From positions 22,881,501 through 22,945,500 of the forward strand of contig CM073887.1 of the NCBI GenBank assembly GCA_037176705.1: DNA of 64,000 bases, given 5' to 3'. Source of the stretch: Molossus alvarezi (taxonomy: Eukaryota; Chordata; Mammalia; Chiroptera; Molossidae). Both the position numbers and the translations under genes were made by a program. Of this stretch, positions 34,160 to 45,842 are shown piece by piece. The notes beneath the pieces were generated by a model that worked only from the letters and a program-made list of their open reading frames with translations, had not been told where the DNA came from and did no database searches. Positions within the stretch are counted from its first letter, which is position 1; the number at the start of each line of letters is the position of its first letter.

Positions 34160-34530
34160 CAACATGGGCATGATTTTAAAGTTATGGTACACTTCTGTCT
34201 TGTGTACTATATATAATGCAGCTGTTCTAAAGAAAAGCCATCAGATCAAGATATACTCGCATGGAGACTGAATGGAAAAGTTAGATTGCATTTAGAATAA
34301 TTCCACTTTTTTCCCTGGGATACACAACACATACACATGCACACAAATATGTGTATATAGAACCCCACACAAATATACATGTATAGGCAGAAAGAGAGGA
34401 AGAAACAGGGAGAGGTCTGAAATGATGCCCCTAAACCAACCCATGAGTTGCTAGAAGTACAGAGGGTAAGAAAGGGAACTTTCTATTTTATTTCACACAT
34501 TTCTCTAGTTTATTTTTTTTCCCAATAATT

Positions 34531-35600
34531 GCAGAGAAAACACCAACCATATACTATACCCTGCAAGTAGCACCCGCTCCATGCAACCCCGTTTTAAGAC
34601 CTCACCTTCCTAGCATATGTATTACCTGTCTTGTACTCCTGATAGCAAGAATGCCAATTCTAATAACTTTTAACCCCATTAGGATTTATAATCCACTGAG
34701 TTTTAACTTGCTTTACTCTCTACAGACCCTCATTCCTTACTTCTCTCTTTTCCAGCTTAATTTCATGATTTATTATTATGATTACTCCCTTGCCCCGGCC
34801 CACTTCATCATACTCACTTCAGAAAACCTCAACCTGGTTATAGCCACCCCTCTGCTCTCTCTGCCTGCACCCATACTGCTTGTGAACACTGATTGTGAAC
34901 ACACAATTACAATTTCACTTTAAATGCAAGTGGATCCTTTCTGCTGCCCAGGAGTCACACTGTTAAGTCTCTGGTCCATTAATTTCCCACACTCACACAT
35001 GACTAGTTCACTCCTTCTTCTAGCCCTCAACACTTCCCTTCCCATTCCCACTCTCAGCATATAACTTCTAATCCTCTGAGGAAATGGAAACAACCAGCAG
35101 TGAACTTTTACCACCACATCTCCAGCAACTGGCATCTGTGTCCACTACTTGCTCTTGCTCCTGTTGTATGAAAGCCCTGTCTGTGCTTCCATCGAAGCAT
35201 CCTCACCCGTCAGCTGAAGAGTTAGGGTCAGTCCCCTCCTGTCTGCTGAAGGACACCACTGCGGCAATGCTCCAGCTTTCTCTTCCACATCACCCTTTTC
35301 TCCCTCTTCACTGGATAATCCCATTAGCTCACAAACATGACGTAAGTTCTCCCATCTTAAAACAAAACTAGATCAAAAAAAGTTTTGCACCACCCAGGCT
35401 CTTCTGCCAATTATTTCTCAACTTCCCTTAATATTTCTAAAAACTGCCTATATTTGCTGTTTCCAATTACCCCCTTCTTTCTCTTGAATCGATTCCATGA
35501 GGACAGGGGATTTTTCTGTGTTGTTACCCCTCTATTTCAGAATAATGCCTAGGATAGGAATGGAAAACAATGACTGATAAATAAATAAATGATATCTCTT
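34531..35600. other. Non-coding DNA
   Basis: Pyrimidine-rich; nothing recognised. The open frames show no domain. Confidence 0.35.
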
Positions 35601-35848
35601 CTTTGTTTTTTTTAAATCCTCACCTGAGGATATTTTTCTATTTATCTTCAGACAAAGTGGGAGGGAAAGGGACAGAGAGAGAGAAACATCAATGTGAGAG
35701 GGACACATCGACTGGTTGCCTCCCGCATGACCCTGACCAGGGCTGAGGGACGAATCGTAACCAAGGTATGTGCCATTGGCTGGAATTGAACCCACGACTC
35801 ATTGGTCCTCAGGCCGACGCTCTACCGCTGAGCCAAATCAGCCAGGGC
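35601..35848 (-). repeat. VES SINE with target duplication
   Basis: Reverse copy between two ATAAATGATATCTCTT repeats (35585-35600 and 35850-35865). Confidence 0.94.
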
Positions 35849-35879
35849 AATAAATGATATCTCTTGAATTTGAGAGTCT

Positions 35880-36118
35880 GTATGGAGGGAAAGATTACTA
35901 GGCAATAAATCAGGAGATCTGGATTTGAATTTGATTACTAGACTAGGAAATAGAAGCACCTCCCAGCTTTGCTAGTGAACAGTACACCAAAACTAGTTAA
36001 GATGGTAAACTTCCAAGGTCCTCAGTTTCCTCAACTATAAAATGGAAAAGAAAACATGCTTCCCTCACAGAACTACTGTGTGGATGAAAATGTTATGCAA
36101 ATATAAAATACTGTCAAG
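35880..36118 (+). repeat. MIR SINE
   Basis: ATCAGGAGATCTGGATTTGA, CCTCAGTTTCCTCAACTATA and AAATGGAAAAGAAAACATGC follow the MIR consensus. Confidence 0.75.
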
Positions 36119-36119
36119 T

Positions 36120-36425
36120 GCCCTGGTTGGATTGGCTCAGTGGTTAAAGTGTCGCCATGCAGACCTAAAGGTCTCAGGTTCAATTTCTGGTCAAGGGCCC
36201 ATACCTGGGTTGCAGGTTCGATTCCTGGTCCCAGTCGAACTAGGGTTGTATGGGAGGCAACCAATGGATGTGTCTCTCTCACACTGATGTTTCTCTCTCT
36301 CTTCCTTCCTCCCTTCCTCTCACTCTCCCTGAAAATCAATGGAAAAATATCCTCAGGTGAGGATTAACAAACTAAAAGAATAAGTAAAAATTAGCAGTAT
36401 TTTACATATATAAACAAATAAAAAT
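36120..36425 (+). repeat. VES SINE with target duplication
   Basis: Copy with tail ATCCTCAGGTGAGGATTAAC followed by about 60 bp of A-rich extension. AAAATACTGTCAAG flanks both ends. Confidence 0.94.
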
Positions 36426-36742
36426 AAAATACTGTCAAGCTTCTATAACTGATCACATGTTAAACTACTTAAAATTTCTAAACAAAGTTTATTCTTTCTG
36501 TAAACCAAAGGACAACTTGAATTATAACAAAGATTTCAAACTGTCCTTCTCTCTCTCGAATTTGTAATTGTTAAATTATTAATTATACATATTAGTATCC
36601 TATAAACTCCAACTTCTGGGCTTAATGGCTAAAATTACTTTTGCTTTCTATTCTGAGAGTGTATCCCTTCTAAATAGGGGAAGACAAGACTTGATATCTT
36701 GAGATCTTTGGTACTTTTACTTGGCTCTGAAATTGTCCTTCC
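36426..36742. other. Non-coding DNA
   Basis: Nothing recognised. Confidence 0.35.
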
Positions 36743-36984
36743 CATAGTCCTTTTTTTTTTTTTCAATTAATTGATTTATTTTTGTTACAGATGTTTCTCC
36801 TTTTCCCCCCACTGATTCCCCCTCCCCCACCCTCCCCGCCCTGTCCCCACCTTTGTTGTCCATGTCCATTGTTCATGCATACATGCATATAAGTTCTGTG
36901 GTTTATCTCTCTCCCACCACCCCCTCTTCTGGGGATTGTCAGTCTGTACCCCACTTCCACGTCTCTGGGACTACCCCATTCCAC

Positions 36985-38035
36985 AGATAAGTGAGATCAT
37001 ACGATACTTGTCTTTCTCTGTTTGGCTTGTTTTGCTTAGGATGATACTTTCCAGGTCCCTCCATGTCGTCTCAAAAGATAAGAGATCTTTCTTTCTTACA
37101 GCTGCATAGTACTACATTGTGTATATGTACCACCGCTTTTCTATCCATTCATCTACTGATGGACATTTGGGCTGTTTCCAGATCTTAGCTATTGTAAATA
37201 GCGCTGCTATGAACATGGGGGTACATATATTCATTCTGATTGGTGTTTCAGACTTCTTAGGGTATATTCCTAGAAGTGGGATCACTGGATCAAATGGAAG
37301 TTCAATTTTTAATTTTTTGAGGTAACACCATATTGTTTTCCATAGTGGCTGCACCAGTCTGCATTCCCACCAGCAGTGTACTAGAGTCTCCTTTTCTCCA
37401 CACCCTCGCCAGCACGTTTGATGATTTGTTGATGGCGGCCATTCTGACAGGTGTGAGGTGATACCTCATTGTTGTTTTAATTTGCATCTCTCTGATGATT
37501 AGTGATGTTGAGCATTTCTTCATATGTCTCTTAGCCATTTGTATGTCCTATTTTGGAGAGGTGTCTATTTAGTTCCTCTGTCCATTTTTTAATTGGATTC
37601 TTTGTCTTCCTTTTGTTGAGTTGTATAAGCACTTTATATATATTGGAAATTAACCCCTTTTCTGATGTATTATTAGCAATTATGCTCTTCCATACAGTGG
37701 GTTGCCTTTCCATTTTGATGATTGTATCTTTTGCTGTGCAGCAGCTTTTGAGTTTGATGTAGTCCCATGTGTTCATTTTCTCCTTTGTTTCTGTTGCCTT
37801 AAGTGATGTATCAGTGGAAATTCTGCTGCGTATGATGTCTGAAATTTTGTTGCCTAAAGTTTCTTCTAGGATTTTTATGGATTCATGTGTCACATTTAAG
37901 TTTTTTATCCATTTTGAGTTTATTCTTGTATATGGTGTAAGTTGATGGTCTAGTTTCATTTTTTTGCATGTAGCTGTCCAATTTTCCCAACACCATTTAT
38001 TAAAGAGGCTGTCTTTACTCCACTGTGTGCTCTTG
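36985..38035 (-). pseudogene. L1 ORF2 C-terminal region, broken
   Basis: Encodes the ORF2 part from [16 protein letters not shown] through [16 protein letters not shown] to [16 protein letters not shown] and IYTM. Frame is lost between about 37.53 and 37.30 kb (two frames), and the natural end is disturbed near 37.1 kb. Confidence 0.85.
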
Positions 38036-38046
38036 CCACCTCAAAC

Positions 38047-39337
38047 TATTTCAAAAAATTCAAGAAGGAAGACTTCCAATCTGAAACTCGTTTTATGAGG
38101 CCAGCATAATTCTAATTCCAAAACCAGAAAAAGGCACTACAAAGAAAGAAAACTACAGGCCAATATCCCTGATGAACATAAGACACCAAAATCCTGAACA
38201 AAATACTAGCAAATCAAATCCAGCAATACATCAAAAAAATTATTCACCATGACCAAGTGGGATTCCTCCCAGGGATGCAAGGCTGGTACAATATTCGCAA
38301 ATCAAGAAATGTGATACACCACATAAACAAAATGAAAGATAAAAACCATATGATCATATCAACAGACGCTGAAAAAGCATTTGACAAAATCCAGCACCCA
38401 GTTCTGATAAAAACGCTCAGCAATCTGGGAATAGAGGGATCATATCTCGATATAATAAAGGCCATACATGAAAGACCTACAGGCAACATCATACTCAATG
38501 GGCAAAAATTAAAAGTATTTCCCTTAAGAACAGGAACAAGACAAGGATGCCCACTTTCGCCACTCTTATTTAACATAGTACTGGAAATCTTAGCCACAGC
38601 AATCAGACAGGAAGAAAAAATAAAAGGGATCCAAATGGGAAAGGAGGAAGTGAAACTGTCATTATTTGCAGATGACATGATACTATATGTAGAAAACCCC
38701 AAAAACTCCATCAAAAATTTACTAGACTTAATAAATGAATTTGGCAAAGTAGCAGTATACAAAATTAACGTCAATAAATCGATGGCATTCTTATACACCA
38801 ATGATGAACTCACAGAAAGAGAAACTAAAAAACAATCCCATTTATCATCGTGGCAAAAAAATTAAGATACCTAGGAATAAACTTAACCAAAGAAAAAAGG
38901 ACCTATTCGCAGAAAACTACAGGTCATTGAAAAAAGAAACAGAGGAAGATATAAAAAAAGTGGAAGCACATACCTTGTTCATGGGTTGGAAGAATTAACA
39001 TCATTAAAATGTCCATACTACCCAAAGCAATCTATAGATTCAATGCAATCCCCATCAAAATACCAACGACATACTTCACAGAACTAGAACAAATACTTCA
39101 GAAGTTCATATGGAACCAAAAAAGACCTAAATAGCCACAGCAATCTTGAAAAAGAAGAACAAAGTTGGAGGGATCACATTACCAGATTTCAGGTTATACT
39201 GCAAAGCCACTTTAATCAAAACAGCCTGGTACTGGCACAAGAACAGGCATATAGTCCAGTGGAACAGAACAGAGAACCCAGAAATGGACCCAAGGCAATA
39301 TGCTCAATTAATATTTGACAAAGGTGGCAAGAGCATA
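38047..39337 (+). pseudogene. L1 ORF2 reverse transcriptase fragment (inverted part)
   Basis: Contains the RT core in order: [16 protein letters not shown] start, QAW-less [46 protein letters not shown], and the catalytic FADDMILY at about 38.67 kb. The longest open stretch is 38257-38865. Frameshifts follow near 38.17, 38.86 and 38.97 kb and around 39.13 kb. Endonuclease is absent (5'-truncated). Confidence 0.88.
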
Positions 39338-39345
39338 GCCCTTTC

Positions 39346-39971
39346 TACAGCCCAAATCAGGCAAAGCTGAGATGGTCTCTCATAGAGGCAGAAATACAAG
39401 CCAGGTTCATGGAAACAAAATGTCAATAAAATGTCAAGACAATCCAAGAGTGCCTAGAGAACATGGATCTCACTAAAGTACCACAGTAAAGAGTGGTACA
39501 TAAAAGAGAAAAGAGGCATCTTCTCTGAATTCAACGCTTGATTCAAGTTATATAACAAATACAAATACTTCATTTAAGTTGATTTAATTCTTCAAAGAAA
39601 TACCTTACTCATGATTCAAAATGATAGCGTTAGTATTTATTGAGAGACAATATAAAAAAACAAGGTATTTTCTTCAGTCCCCTACAAAACTGATTATGTT
39701 AACCACTGTGCTGCTTTTTACAATATTGTAACACACTTGAATTTATTTCCAAGGGGAAAAGTTATCTCCTGATTTAAGAGGATGCTTCTCATTACCAGAT
39801 GATATGAGCTATGTAGTTCTTTTTCTTTTCCTTTGCCTTGGTCTCTAGAGCTTCTAGTTAAATTAATTCTCAATTTCAATAATTATAATAATCCCATTCA
39901 TAAATTTTTTTGAAAGCATACTCTCTGTTTTATTTTTATAGGCTTTCTAATACTGTTCTTTACTGTTGTTG
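39346..39971. other. Non-coding DNA
   Basis: No known repeat. 39543-39585 resembles an 80-bp insertion inside the VES at 40.81 kb (see findings). Confidence 0.35.
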
Positions 39972-40257
39972 TTAATCCTCACCAGAGGATATTTTTCCAT
40001 TGATTTTTTTGTTTTGTTTTGTTTGTTAGAGAAGGGAGGGAGGGAAGGAGGGAGGGAAGAAGAGAGGGAGGAAAGGAGAGAAACATCAATGCAAGAGAGA
40101 CACATTGATTGGTTGCCTCCTGCACGACCCTGGTCAAGGTCAGGGATGAAATCTGCAACCCAGGTATGTGCCCTTGACTGGGAGTCAAACCTAAGACCCC
40201 TAAGACCCTTCAGTCTGTAGGTCAATGCTCTAACTGCTCAGCCAAACCAGCCAGGGA
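39972..40257 (-). repeat. VES SINE
   Basis: Reverse copy with tail TAATCCTCACCAGAGGATAT, a GTTTTGTTTTGTTTG insertion and an expanded GGAGG middle. Confidence 0.9.
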
Positions 40258-40544
40258 TAATCATCTTCCTTTTATTGAACCCATGATGTTCTCCTATGCC
40301 AGGCACTGGGCCTGGAACATTAAACAATTTATAACTATTTGATCATCACTACAATCATTATGTCTTTAGAAATAGCAACCCACATTTGCTCAGCCCTGTC
40401 TAAGCTCAAAAGTTCCCAAAACCGATGTGTGGGGAAGCCAGAGGCAAGGTTGAACAGCCTGTGCCCCACACTCAATGTGCTATCATTCAGCTTTCAGAGC
40501 CCCCACCCTCCTCCATTTCATGAATAGGATGTCAATTAAAAATA
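40258..40544. other. Non-coding DNA with possible MIR remnant
   Basis: CCTATGCCAGGCACTGGGCC at 40295-40314 resembles the L2/MIR 3' end; the rest is unrecognised. Confidence 0.35.
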
Positions 40545-40802
40545 AGCTCTGGCCAGTTTGGCTCAGTGGTTGGAGCATTGGCCTGCAGTCCAGAGAGACC
40601 TGGGTTCGGTTCCCACTGAGGGCACATACCTGGGTTATAGTTTGTCCTTGGCCCTGGTTGGGTCGTGCAGGTGGCAACCACTCAATGTGTCCCTTTCACA
40701 TCGATGTTTCTCTCTCTCTCTCACTTCTTCTCTCTCCCTCCCACTGTATCTGAACAAAAAACAAAAAAATGTCCTCAGGTGAGGATAAAAAATAATAATA
40801 AG
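40545..40802 (+). repeat. VES SINE (cluster member 1)
   Basis: Full copy with GGGTTCGGTTCCCAC B-box region and tail GTCCTCAGGTGAGGATAAA. First of three VES within 850 bp. Confidence 0.93.
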
Positions 40803-40810
40803 AAGAATAA

Positions 40811-41397
40811 GCCCTGATCGATTTGGCTCGGCAGTCAGAACACTGGCCCGCAGACCAGAGGCTCTCAGGTTCCATTCCAGTCAAGGGCACATACCTGCAT
40901 TGCAGGTTCAATCCCCCGCCCCAGTCAGGATAGGTCAGGGTCCTGGGACTCAGCTCTGTCTCAAGTTACATAACAAATACAAATTCGACTCATTTCAAGT
41001 TACAACCAATTGATATTTCTCTCTCACATCAATGTGTGTGTCCCTCTCCCTACTTCCCTTCCACTCTCTCTAAAAAAATCAGTGGAACCCTGGCAGGTTT
41101 GGCTCAGCAATAGAACATTGGCCCCATGGACCAATGAGTCGCAGGTTCGATTCTGGCCAAGGGCACATACCTTGGTTGTGGTTGGTTCGTCCCCCGGGGC
41201 CCTGGTTGAGGTCATGCAGGAGGCAATGGTTAGTTGATGTTTCTCTCTCCTTCTCTCTCCCTTTCTCTCCCTCCCACTCTACCTGAAGATAAATAGAAAA
41301 GAATCCTCAGGTGAGAATTAAAAAAAAAAAAAAACCAATGGAAAAATATCCTAAGGTAAAGATTAACAATGAATAAATAAATAAATAAAATAAAATA
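40811..41397 (+). repeat. VES SINE with foreign insert, split by another VES
   Basis: Head GCCCTGATCGATTTGGCTC, B box GGTTCCATTCCAG. Its body is interrupted at about 40931-41007 by roughly 77 bp of non-VES sequence, then continues to 41086. Its tail (CCAATGGAAAAATATCCTAA) resumes after the VES inserted at 41087. Confidence 0.85.
41087..41334 (+). repeat. VES SINE nested in a VES tail
   Basis: Inserted in the AATCAGTGGAA / ACCAATGGAAA segment of the preceding SINE. Carries tail ATCCTCAGGTGAGAATTAA. Confidence 0.9.
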
Positions 41398-41424
41398 TAA
41401 TCTCCTGAGTTATTTCCTTCTTTT

Positions 41425-41560
41425 ACCTACCTCCAACTAAACAGTCAGCTCCTTGGAAGCCGGCAGCCCATGATTCATGCTTCTCTATAGATCCTGTTCC
41501 ATGTTTAGCACACTACCTTATACACAATAAAGACACAATAAATACTTGCTTAATTAGAAA
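41425..41560 (+). repeat. L2 3' end
   Basis: CAGTCAGCTCCTTGGAAGCC, CATGTTTAGCACACTACCTT, AAAGACACAATAAATACTTG match the L2 3' terminus. Confidence 0.65.
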
Positions 41561-41684
41561 GGCAAAGAACAAATTACAACACATAAAGATTGAAACAGAA
41601 AAGGGAAAGCAAAAAATATTGGTCAGCTGAGAAGCTCAGTTCCTGTTTTATTTTCTCTTGTTAGTCCTTTAAAGAACCATTTTA

Positions 41685-41938
41685 TTTATTTATTTATTTT
41701 TTTTATCCTCACCTGAGGACATTTTTCTATTTTTCGTTCAGGTAGAGTGGGAGGGGGAGAGAGCAAGAGAGAGAGAAACATCGATGTGAAAGGGACACAT
41801 CGAGTGGCTGCCACCCGCACGACCAACCAGGGCCGGGGACAAACTACAACTGAGGCACATGCCCTTAGCGGGAACCGAACCCGGGTCTCTCGGGACCGCA
41901 GGCCGATGCTCTAACTGCTGAGCCAAACCGGCCAGGGC
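41685..41938 (-). repeat. VES SINE with target duplication
   Basis: Reverse copy of the CCACCCGCACGACC subfamily between two TAAAGAACCATTTTA repeats. CG content of the head suggests youth. Confidence 0.95.
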
Positions 41939-42489
41939 TAAAGAACCATTTTAGAGGCCAAACGCTTGAGGCAGCCCACTCTGCACATCCCTTTTGTAAT
42001 CCAAGCTCAGGGATCTGCCCCAGGTTGGTTCACCACTGGTCAAGGAGGAATTAGACGGGAGCAACTCGCAAATGAGATGTGCCTGTTTGGACAGAGGGAC
42101 GTCTGTGAGCCTGGCCTGGCCCCATACCAGGGTCACTGTGCAATGAGTGAGCCCTGCTCTTTCCAGTATCCACACCCAAACTAACCCTGTTTCCAATGCC
42201 CCTCCATCACACCACAGGCAGGAACCCCAGACACCCTGCTCTCCCTACACAGCAGGGGTGCCTCAAGCCCCAGCTCCTCCCTCTGTGTCCTTCCTACTGC
42301 TGTACTTCTGAAGTCTGGTCCCTTCAGTGCCTGGTCCTGAGGATGATGAAAGGAAAGAAAGGGGTGAAGATGAGGATCCATCTAGGAGGAGAAGCTTGTC
42401 CTGCCCCCTCCTCCAACTGCTCTCCAAATGGCTTCTGCCTGGGAGTCTGATTCTAGGAATCAGGAAGTGCTGATTCTGAGGACAAAGAC
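41939..42489. other. 5' flank of the protease pseudogene
   Basis: No repeat recognised. 42228-42310 is about 85 per cent identical to the last 84 bases of the window (63917-64000). It may hold the old promoter of the protease gene, but no TATA box was identified. Confidence 0.45.
42228..42310 (+). repeat. Low-copy segment repeated at the right edge
   Basis: Shares CACCCTGCTCTCCCTACACA and ACTGCTGTACTTC with 63917-64000, collinear over the whole stretch. It belongs to no interspersed repeat family I recognise. Confidence 0.75.
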
Positions 42490-42604
42490 ATAGACCCTAG
42501 TGGCTTTGTTTTCCTGCAGCCCCTTGTGCTGGGGATCTCAGGTGAGCCCCTGGAGTGAGGAAAGTCCTAGGTAGGGGTGGAGGCTCCAGCACAAGGCATG
42601 GGGT

Positions 42605-43036
42605 GTGGGCCTCCTACAGCAACAAGAATCTATCAAGGATGTCTCCCACATTCCCCCTTTTCTCTCCCTAGGCACAGATGAAGAGAAACCAGAGAATCTC
42701 TTAAAGTCAAGTAAGGCACCCCAGTTAGGGACAGCATGCCTGGGTGGACCACGGGAAGGGAATTTGTGCCAGCAAGGAGAGAGGACTCCAGTTTGGGAAA
42801 TGAGCAGGGAGGAGTGGGGGCAGGGGTCCAGGACCCTGGGGCAGGTCTCCATGCCTTTCTCTTCTTTGTTGGCAGTCTGTGCGGGGCCTGCAGTCTCAAC
42901 CTGCATTGCCTCAGGCAGGGAGGCCAACCATGGGGCTGTAGCCCAGGTAGGTCAGCATCCTCCAGGGCTTATTTCATACCTGTTTGGCCACTCTCATCTC
43001 AGCGCAGTGGTTATCCACAGCAGTGAGCTGCTTCCG
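42605..43036 (+). other. Introns 1-2 of the protease pseudogene with read-through frame
   Basis: Splice signals survive here: CCCTAG before exon 2, GTAAGG after it, and TTCTTTGTTGGCAG before exon 3. A frame running through introns and exons to 43129 is accidental. Confidence 0.6.
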
Positions 43037-43225
43037 GTGAGTTTTGGTCTTGCTTTGGGGAGACCCATCAGGGAACTAACTCAGGTGACTGGAGCTCCTG
43101 AACAGAACAAGTTTATCTTGCATATCTGATACAGTATGCTGTGCCTTAGAAGTGGGTCCAAATGTTTCCTGCCTTAGCTCTCAGTTCAGTGCTACTCTTA
43201 GATTTCAGGTTTCTCCCCCCCCCCC

Positions 43226-43444
43226 CTTTTTAAATCCTCACTTGAGGACATGCTTTTATTGATTTTAGACAGAAGAAGGGAGAGGGAGAGAGAGAGAGAG
43301 TGAAACATTGATTGGCTGACCCCTGCACGCACCGACCGGGGATTGAACTCAAAACCTGGGTATGTGTCCTAACCAGGAACAGAACCTGTAACCTTTCAGT
43401 GTACAGAACAACACTCCAACCAACTGAGCCACACCGACCAGGGC
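43226..43444 (-). repeat. VES-type SINE (older subfamily)
   Basis: Reverse copy in the intron after exon 3, with GGGGATTGAACTCAAAACC and GGAACAGAACCTGTAACC blocks. Tail AATCCTCACTTGAGGACAT is partly kept. Confidence 0.88.
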
Positions 43445-43599
43445 AAACGTCAAGTTTCTTCATATAGGATAATTATCTCATTTGAAATGAGTGCCAAAAA
43501 AAGTCACCCATACCCATCTAAGCCTCTACCCTGAAGACATTCCCGAGGGAGGCCTCTGCCTTAACAGCATGCCCACATTTTCACACCACTCTGATGTGC

Positions 43600-44440
43600 A
43601 GTCCTGAGTCCTCTTCGCTCTGTCTAAGTGACCTCACCCATTCCCAGGGTTTAAAATGCTGTATATTTGCTAATAATACCCATGTTTGTATCACTAGTCT
43701 GGAACTGTAGTTCCCATTTATTCCCATTGGGATGTCTCACTGGTATTTCTAAGGTAACATGATCAAAACTGAACTACACCACCAAATATCTCCAAACTTG
43801 TTTCTCTCTCTTTCTTCCCCATCTCATTCAACAACATAACCCGTTGCTCAAGTCCAAAATGTGAAGCCTCACTTTCCTTCCCACTCCATATTTACTGTAT
43901 ATATCAATTCTGTCAGTTTCCCTTCCAAAATATACTTTGACTCTAGCATAGCTGTTCTGGACTGCAATAGTATAGCAGACTGTGTTGCCTTCGTACACAC
44001 AACAAAGTGATTTTTTAAAAGTCAGAGACGAGAGTACGTCACTCCCTCCTTCAAATCCTTCAGTGGCTGCCTGAGCACCTAGAATAAAACCCAGATGTGC
44101 TCCCTATAGCCTACAAGCCAGAAACTGTCAGATTTGCTCCTTTTCCCAACCTCATCCCATTCTGCTCCAGGTTCATTTCAATTCCTAGAAACTGCCAAGC
44201 TCTTTCTAATCCTCAGGGCCTTTGCATACTCGATTCTCTCTGTCTGGAATGCTTTTCCTTATAAATATTTTCATGGCTGACTGCTAATTTTTGGGACTCA
44301 GTTGAAAAGTTACCTCGTCAATGAGACCTCCTTGATCATCCAGGCCAAAGACTCTTCCCATCCTGTTCTCTCTAGCTTAAAATTGTGTTTGTTCTCTTCA
44401 TAATAGTCATCACAAAGTAAAATTTGTACTTGTTTCTAGC
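43600..44440 (+). repeat. L2 LINE fragment
   Basis: Long L2 stretch in the protease intron: ACGTCACTCCCTCCTTCAAA, TCCTTCAGTGGCTGCCTGAG, TCAGGGCCTTTGCATACTC, CTGTCTGGAATGCTTTTCC, ACCTCGTCAATGAGACCTCC. The 5' part (ACCCGTTGCTCAAGTCCAAA) is also L2. Confidence 0.85.
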
Positions 44441-44459
44441 ATATCTAGCTTATCTCTCT

Positions 44460-44517
44460 CCTCTCCCTCTCACCCCCTTTTCTTAACTCTCTCTCTCTCT
44501 CTCTCCCCCCCCTCTCA

Positions 44518-44568
<51 letters not shown>
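44460..44568. repeat. (CT)n and (CA)n microsatellite
   Basis: CT repeat with C-runs at 44460-44513, then about 27 CA units (one CATA) at 44514-44568. Confidence 0.95.
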
Positions 44569-44570
<2 letters not shown>

Positions 44571-45042
44571 TTAAGACCAAAAGTCCTATAAGGGCAGATC
44601 AGATCATGGCTAAGTCTCATACTCTCAGGAGAGGCTTACCACTTACTGAAGGAACAATGCTTAGGAAGAACTAGAGGAAGAATGCAACCTCCAGAACTAC
44701 AGCTCTGCTATAATATCCACAATAGAGTCACAAAACCCATGTTACCTGTTCTACTTTTCTTCTCAGGTCTAAGGACACCATAAAATACACTGTATTGGTG
44801 AGGTCACGCTTCAGGTATTTGGTCACCCAGACTCCAAAACAACTATAATACTTGTGTTCCTGATTATTCCTTACCCTGACTTCCAGGGAAGTGCATTCAG
44901 CTCCATCGCTGTGGCAGAACTGGCCTACCCAGTTTCTTTTAGCCCTGTTGTCTTGCCCATCTGCTTCCCCTCATGGGCAGTCCAGCTGAAGAATTCAACT
45001 TCCTGCTGGGTGACTGGATGGGGCATTCTGGGATATACCAAT

Positions 45043-45842
45043 GTGAGAATAAGTAGATGTTCTGACCTCTATTTCCTCAACTGTCATTCTCTCCCCATTC
45101 ACTATCCAGCCCCTAGCACCAAATGTAATGCATTCTCCAAGCAATTAATCTGAGGTACTGCAGATTTCAAATTCTCCTTGACCCTGTACCTTCCCTTTGC
45201 CTTCTTCATATTTCTTCTGCCATAGTCTCTTTGCTTATTTCTGTCTGTTTTTGCTCTTGTTTAGCAATAGCGGTAAGACCTTAAAAGTAAAAAGGAATGG
45301 GCAATGAACTTAGAGAGAGGATAGTTCTCAGTCTGAGAAGCAATACAGTTCTCCCTCCACACCTTGGTAGTGTGTGTGTGGGTAGGTGGATAGTGGAGGC
45401 ACATGTGAAGATGTGTACAGAAATGTAAGACTGCTCAGCAATTCCCGAGTCAGACTAGGAGAATAGAGCTTCATTTCTGTACCAACAGCCTTGATTCTTC
45501 TCAGTATGTTAGATCCACCTCTTAATATTCTATGGAATACAAAATATATTCCAAAGCCTAACGACTTAATTTTGCCTCGTGCATTATTTTGGGTTTTCCT
45601 GAATCACAAGATTTTTCTGTTACTTGTGCTATCTGAGCAGGAACAACTGCTTTCAACCTTGTTTAGATGCAGGGAACCCCGCCTCTAGGCTATTTCCCAA
45701 ACCAGAAATTAGAATCCTGTCTAATATGGGGCAGAATATTGGAAATAAAAGCTATCACTGAAAATTGGAGGCATGAAATATGTATTCATAGCTAAAAGTT
45801 ACTTCCTAATTATTAAAGACAGTTTTGACTCTGACCTTACAG
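45043..45842. other. Intron 4 of the protease pseudogene
   Basis: Unique sequence. Donor GTGAGAATAA at 45043 and acceptor CTGACCTTACAG ending 45842 are both intact in appearance. Confidence 0.5.

Larger units (their letters stand above)
33341..34530 (+). mobile_element. Old L1M fragment split by two VES
   Basis: 33341-33631 (GAGGGTGGTTTGGCAGTAAA, ATTTATAATAGGAAAAATG, TAAGTGTCCATCAACATGGG) continues at 34160 (TTATGGTACACTTCTGTC, TATAATGCAGCTGTTCTAAA) as an ancient L1 ORF2/3' UTR. Confidence 0.7.
36751..39337 (-). mobile_element. L1 with twin-priming 5' inversion
   Basis: 36751-38040 is minus-strand ORF2 3' end plus 3' UTR starting from a poly(T). 38041-39337 is plus-strand ORF2 (reverse transcriptase onward). 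The outer end of the inverted part (GGTGGCAAGAGCATA, about 39.32-39.34 kb) overlaps by about 15 nt the first L1 sequence of the non-inverted part (rc of TGTGCTCTTGCCACC, about 38.02-38.04 kb). Flanks CATAGTCCTTT (36743-36753) and CATAGCCCTTT (39334-39344) look like the target duplication. This is the arrangement expected of twin priming. Confidence 0.88.

Noticed and set aside
38244..38813. 189-codon minus-strand frame opposite L1 reverse transcriptase (also 59345-59992 opposite the other L1)
   Set aside because: Antisense shadow of L1 ORF2; it appears at both L1 copies because ORF2 itself is shared.
42538..42927. 129-codon minus-strand frame opposite the protease exons
   Set aside because: Antisense shadow in GC-richer DNA; no domain or signal.
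42605..43129. 174-codon plus-strand open frame over the protease locus
   Set aside because: It runs through introns and only partly in the exon frames; the splice-aware reading shows it is accidental.
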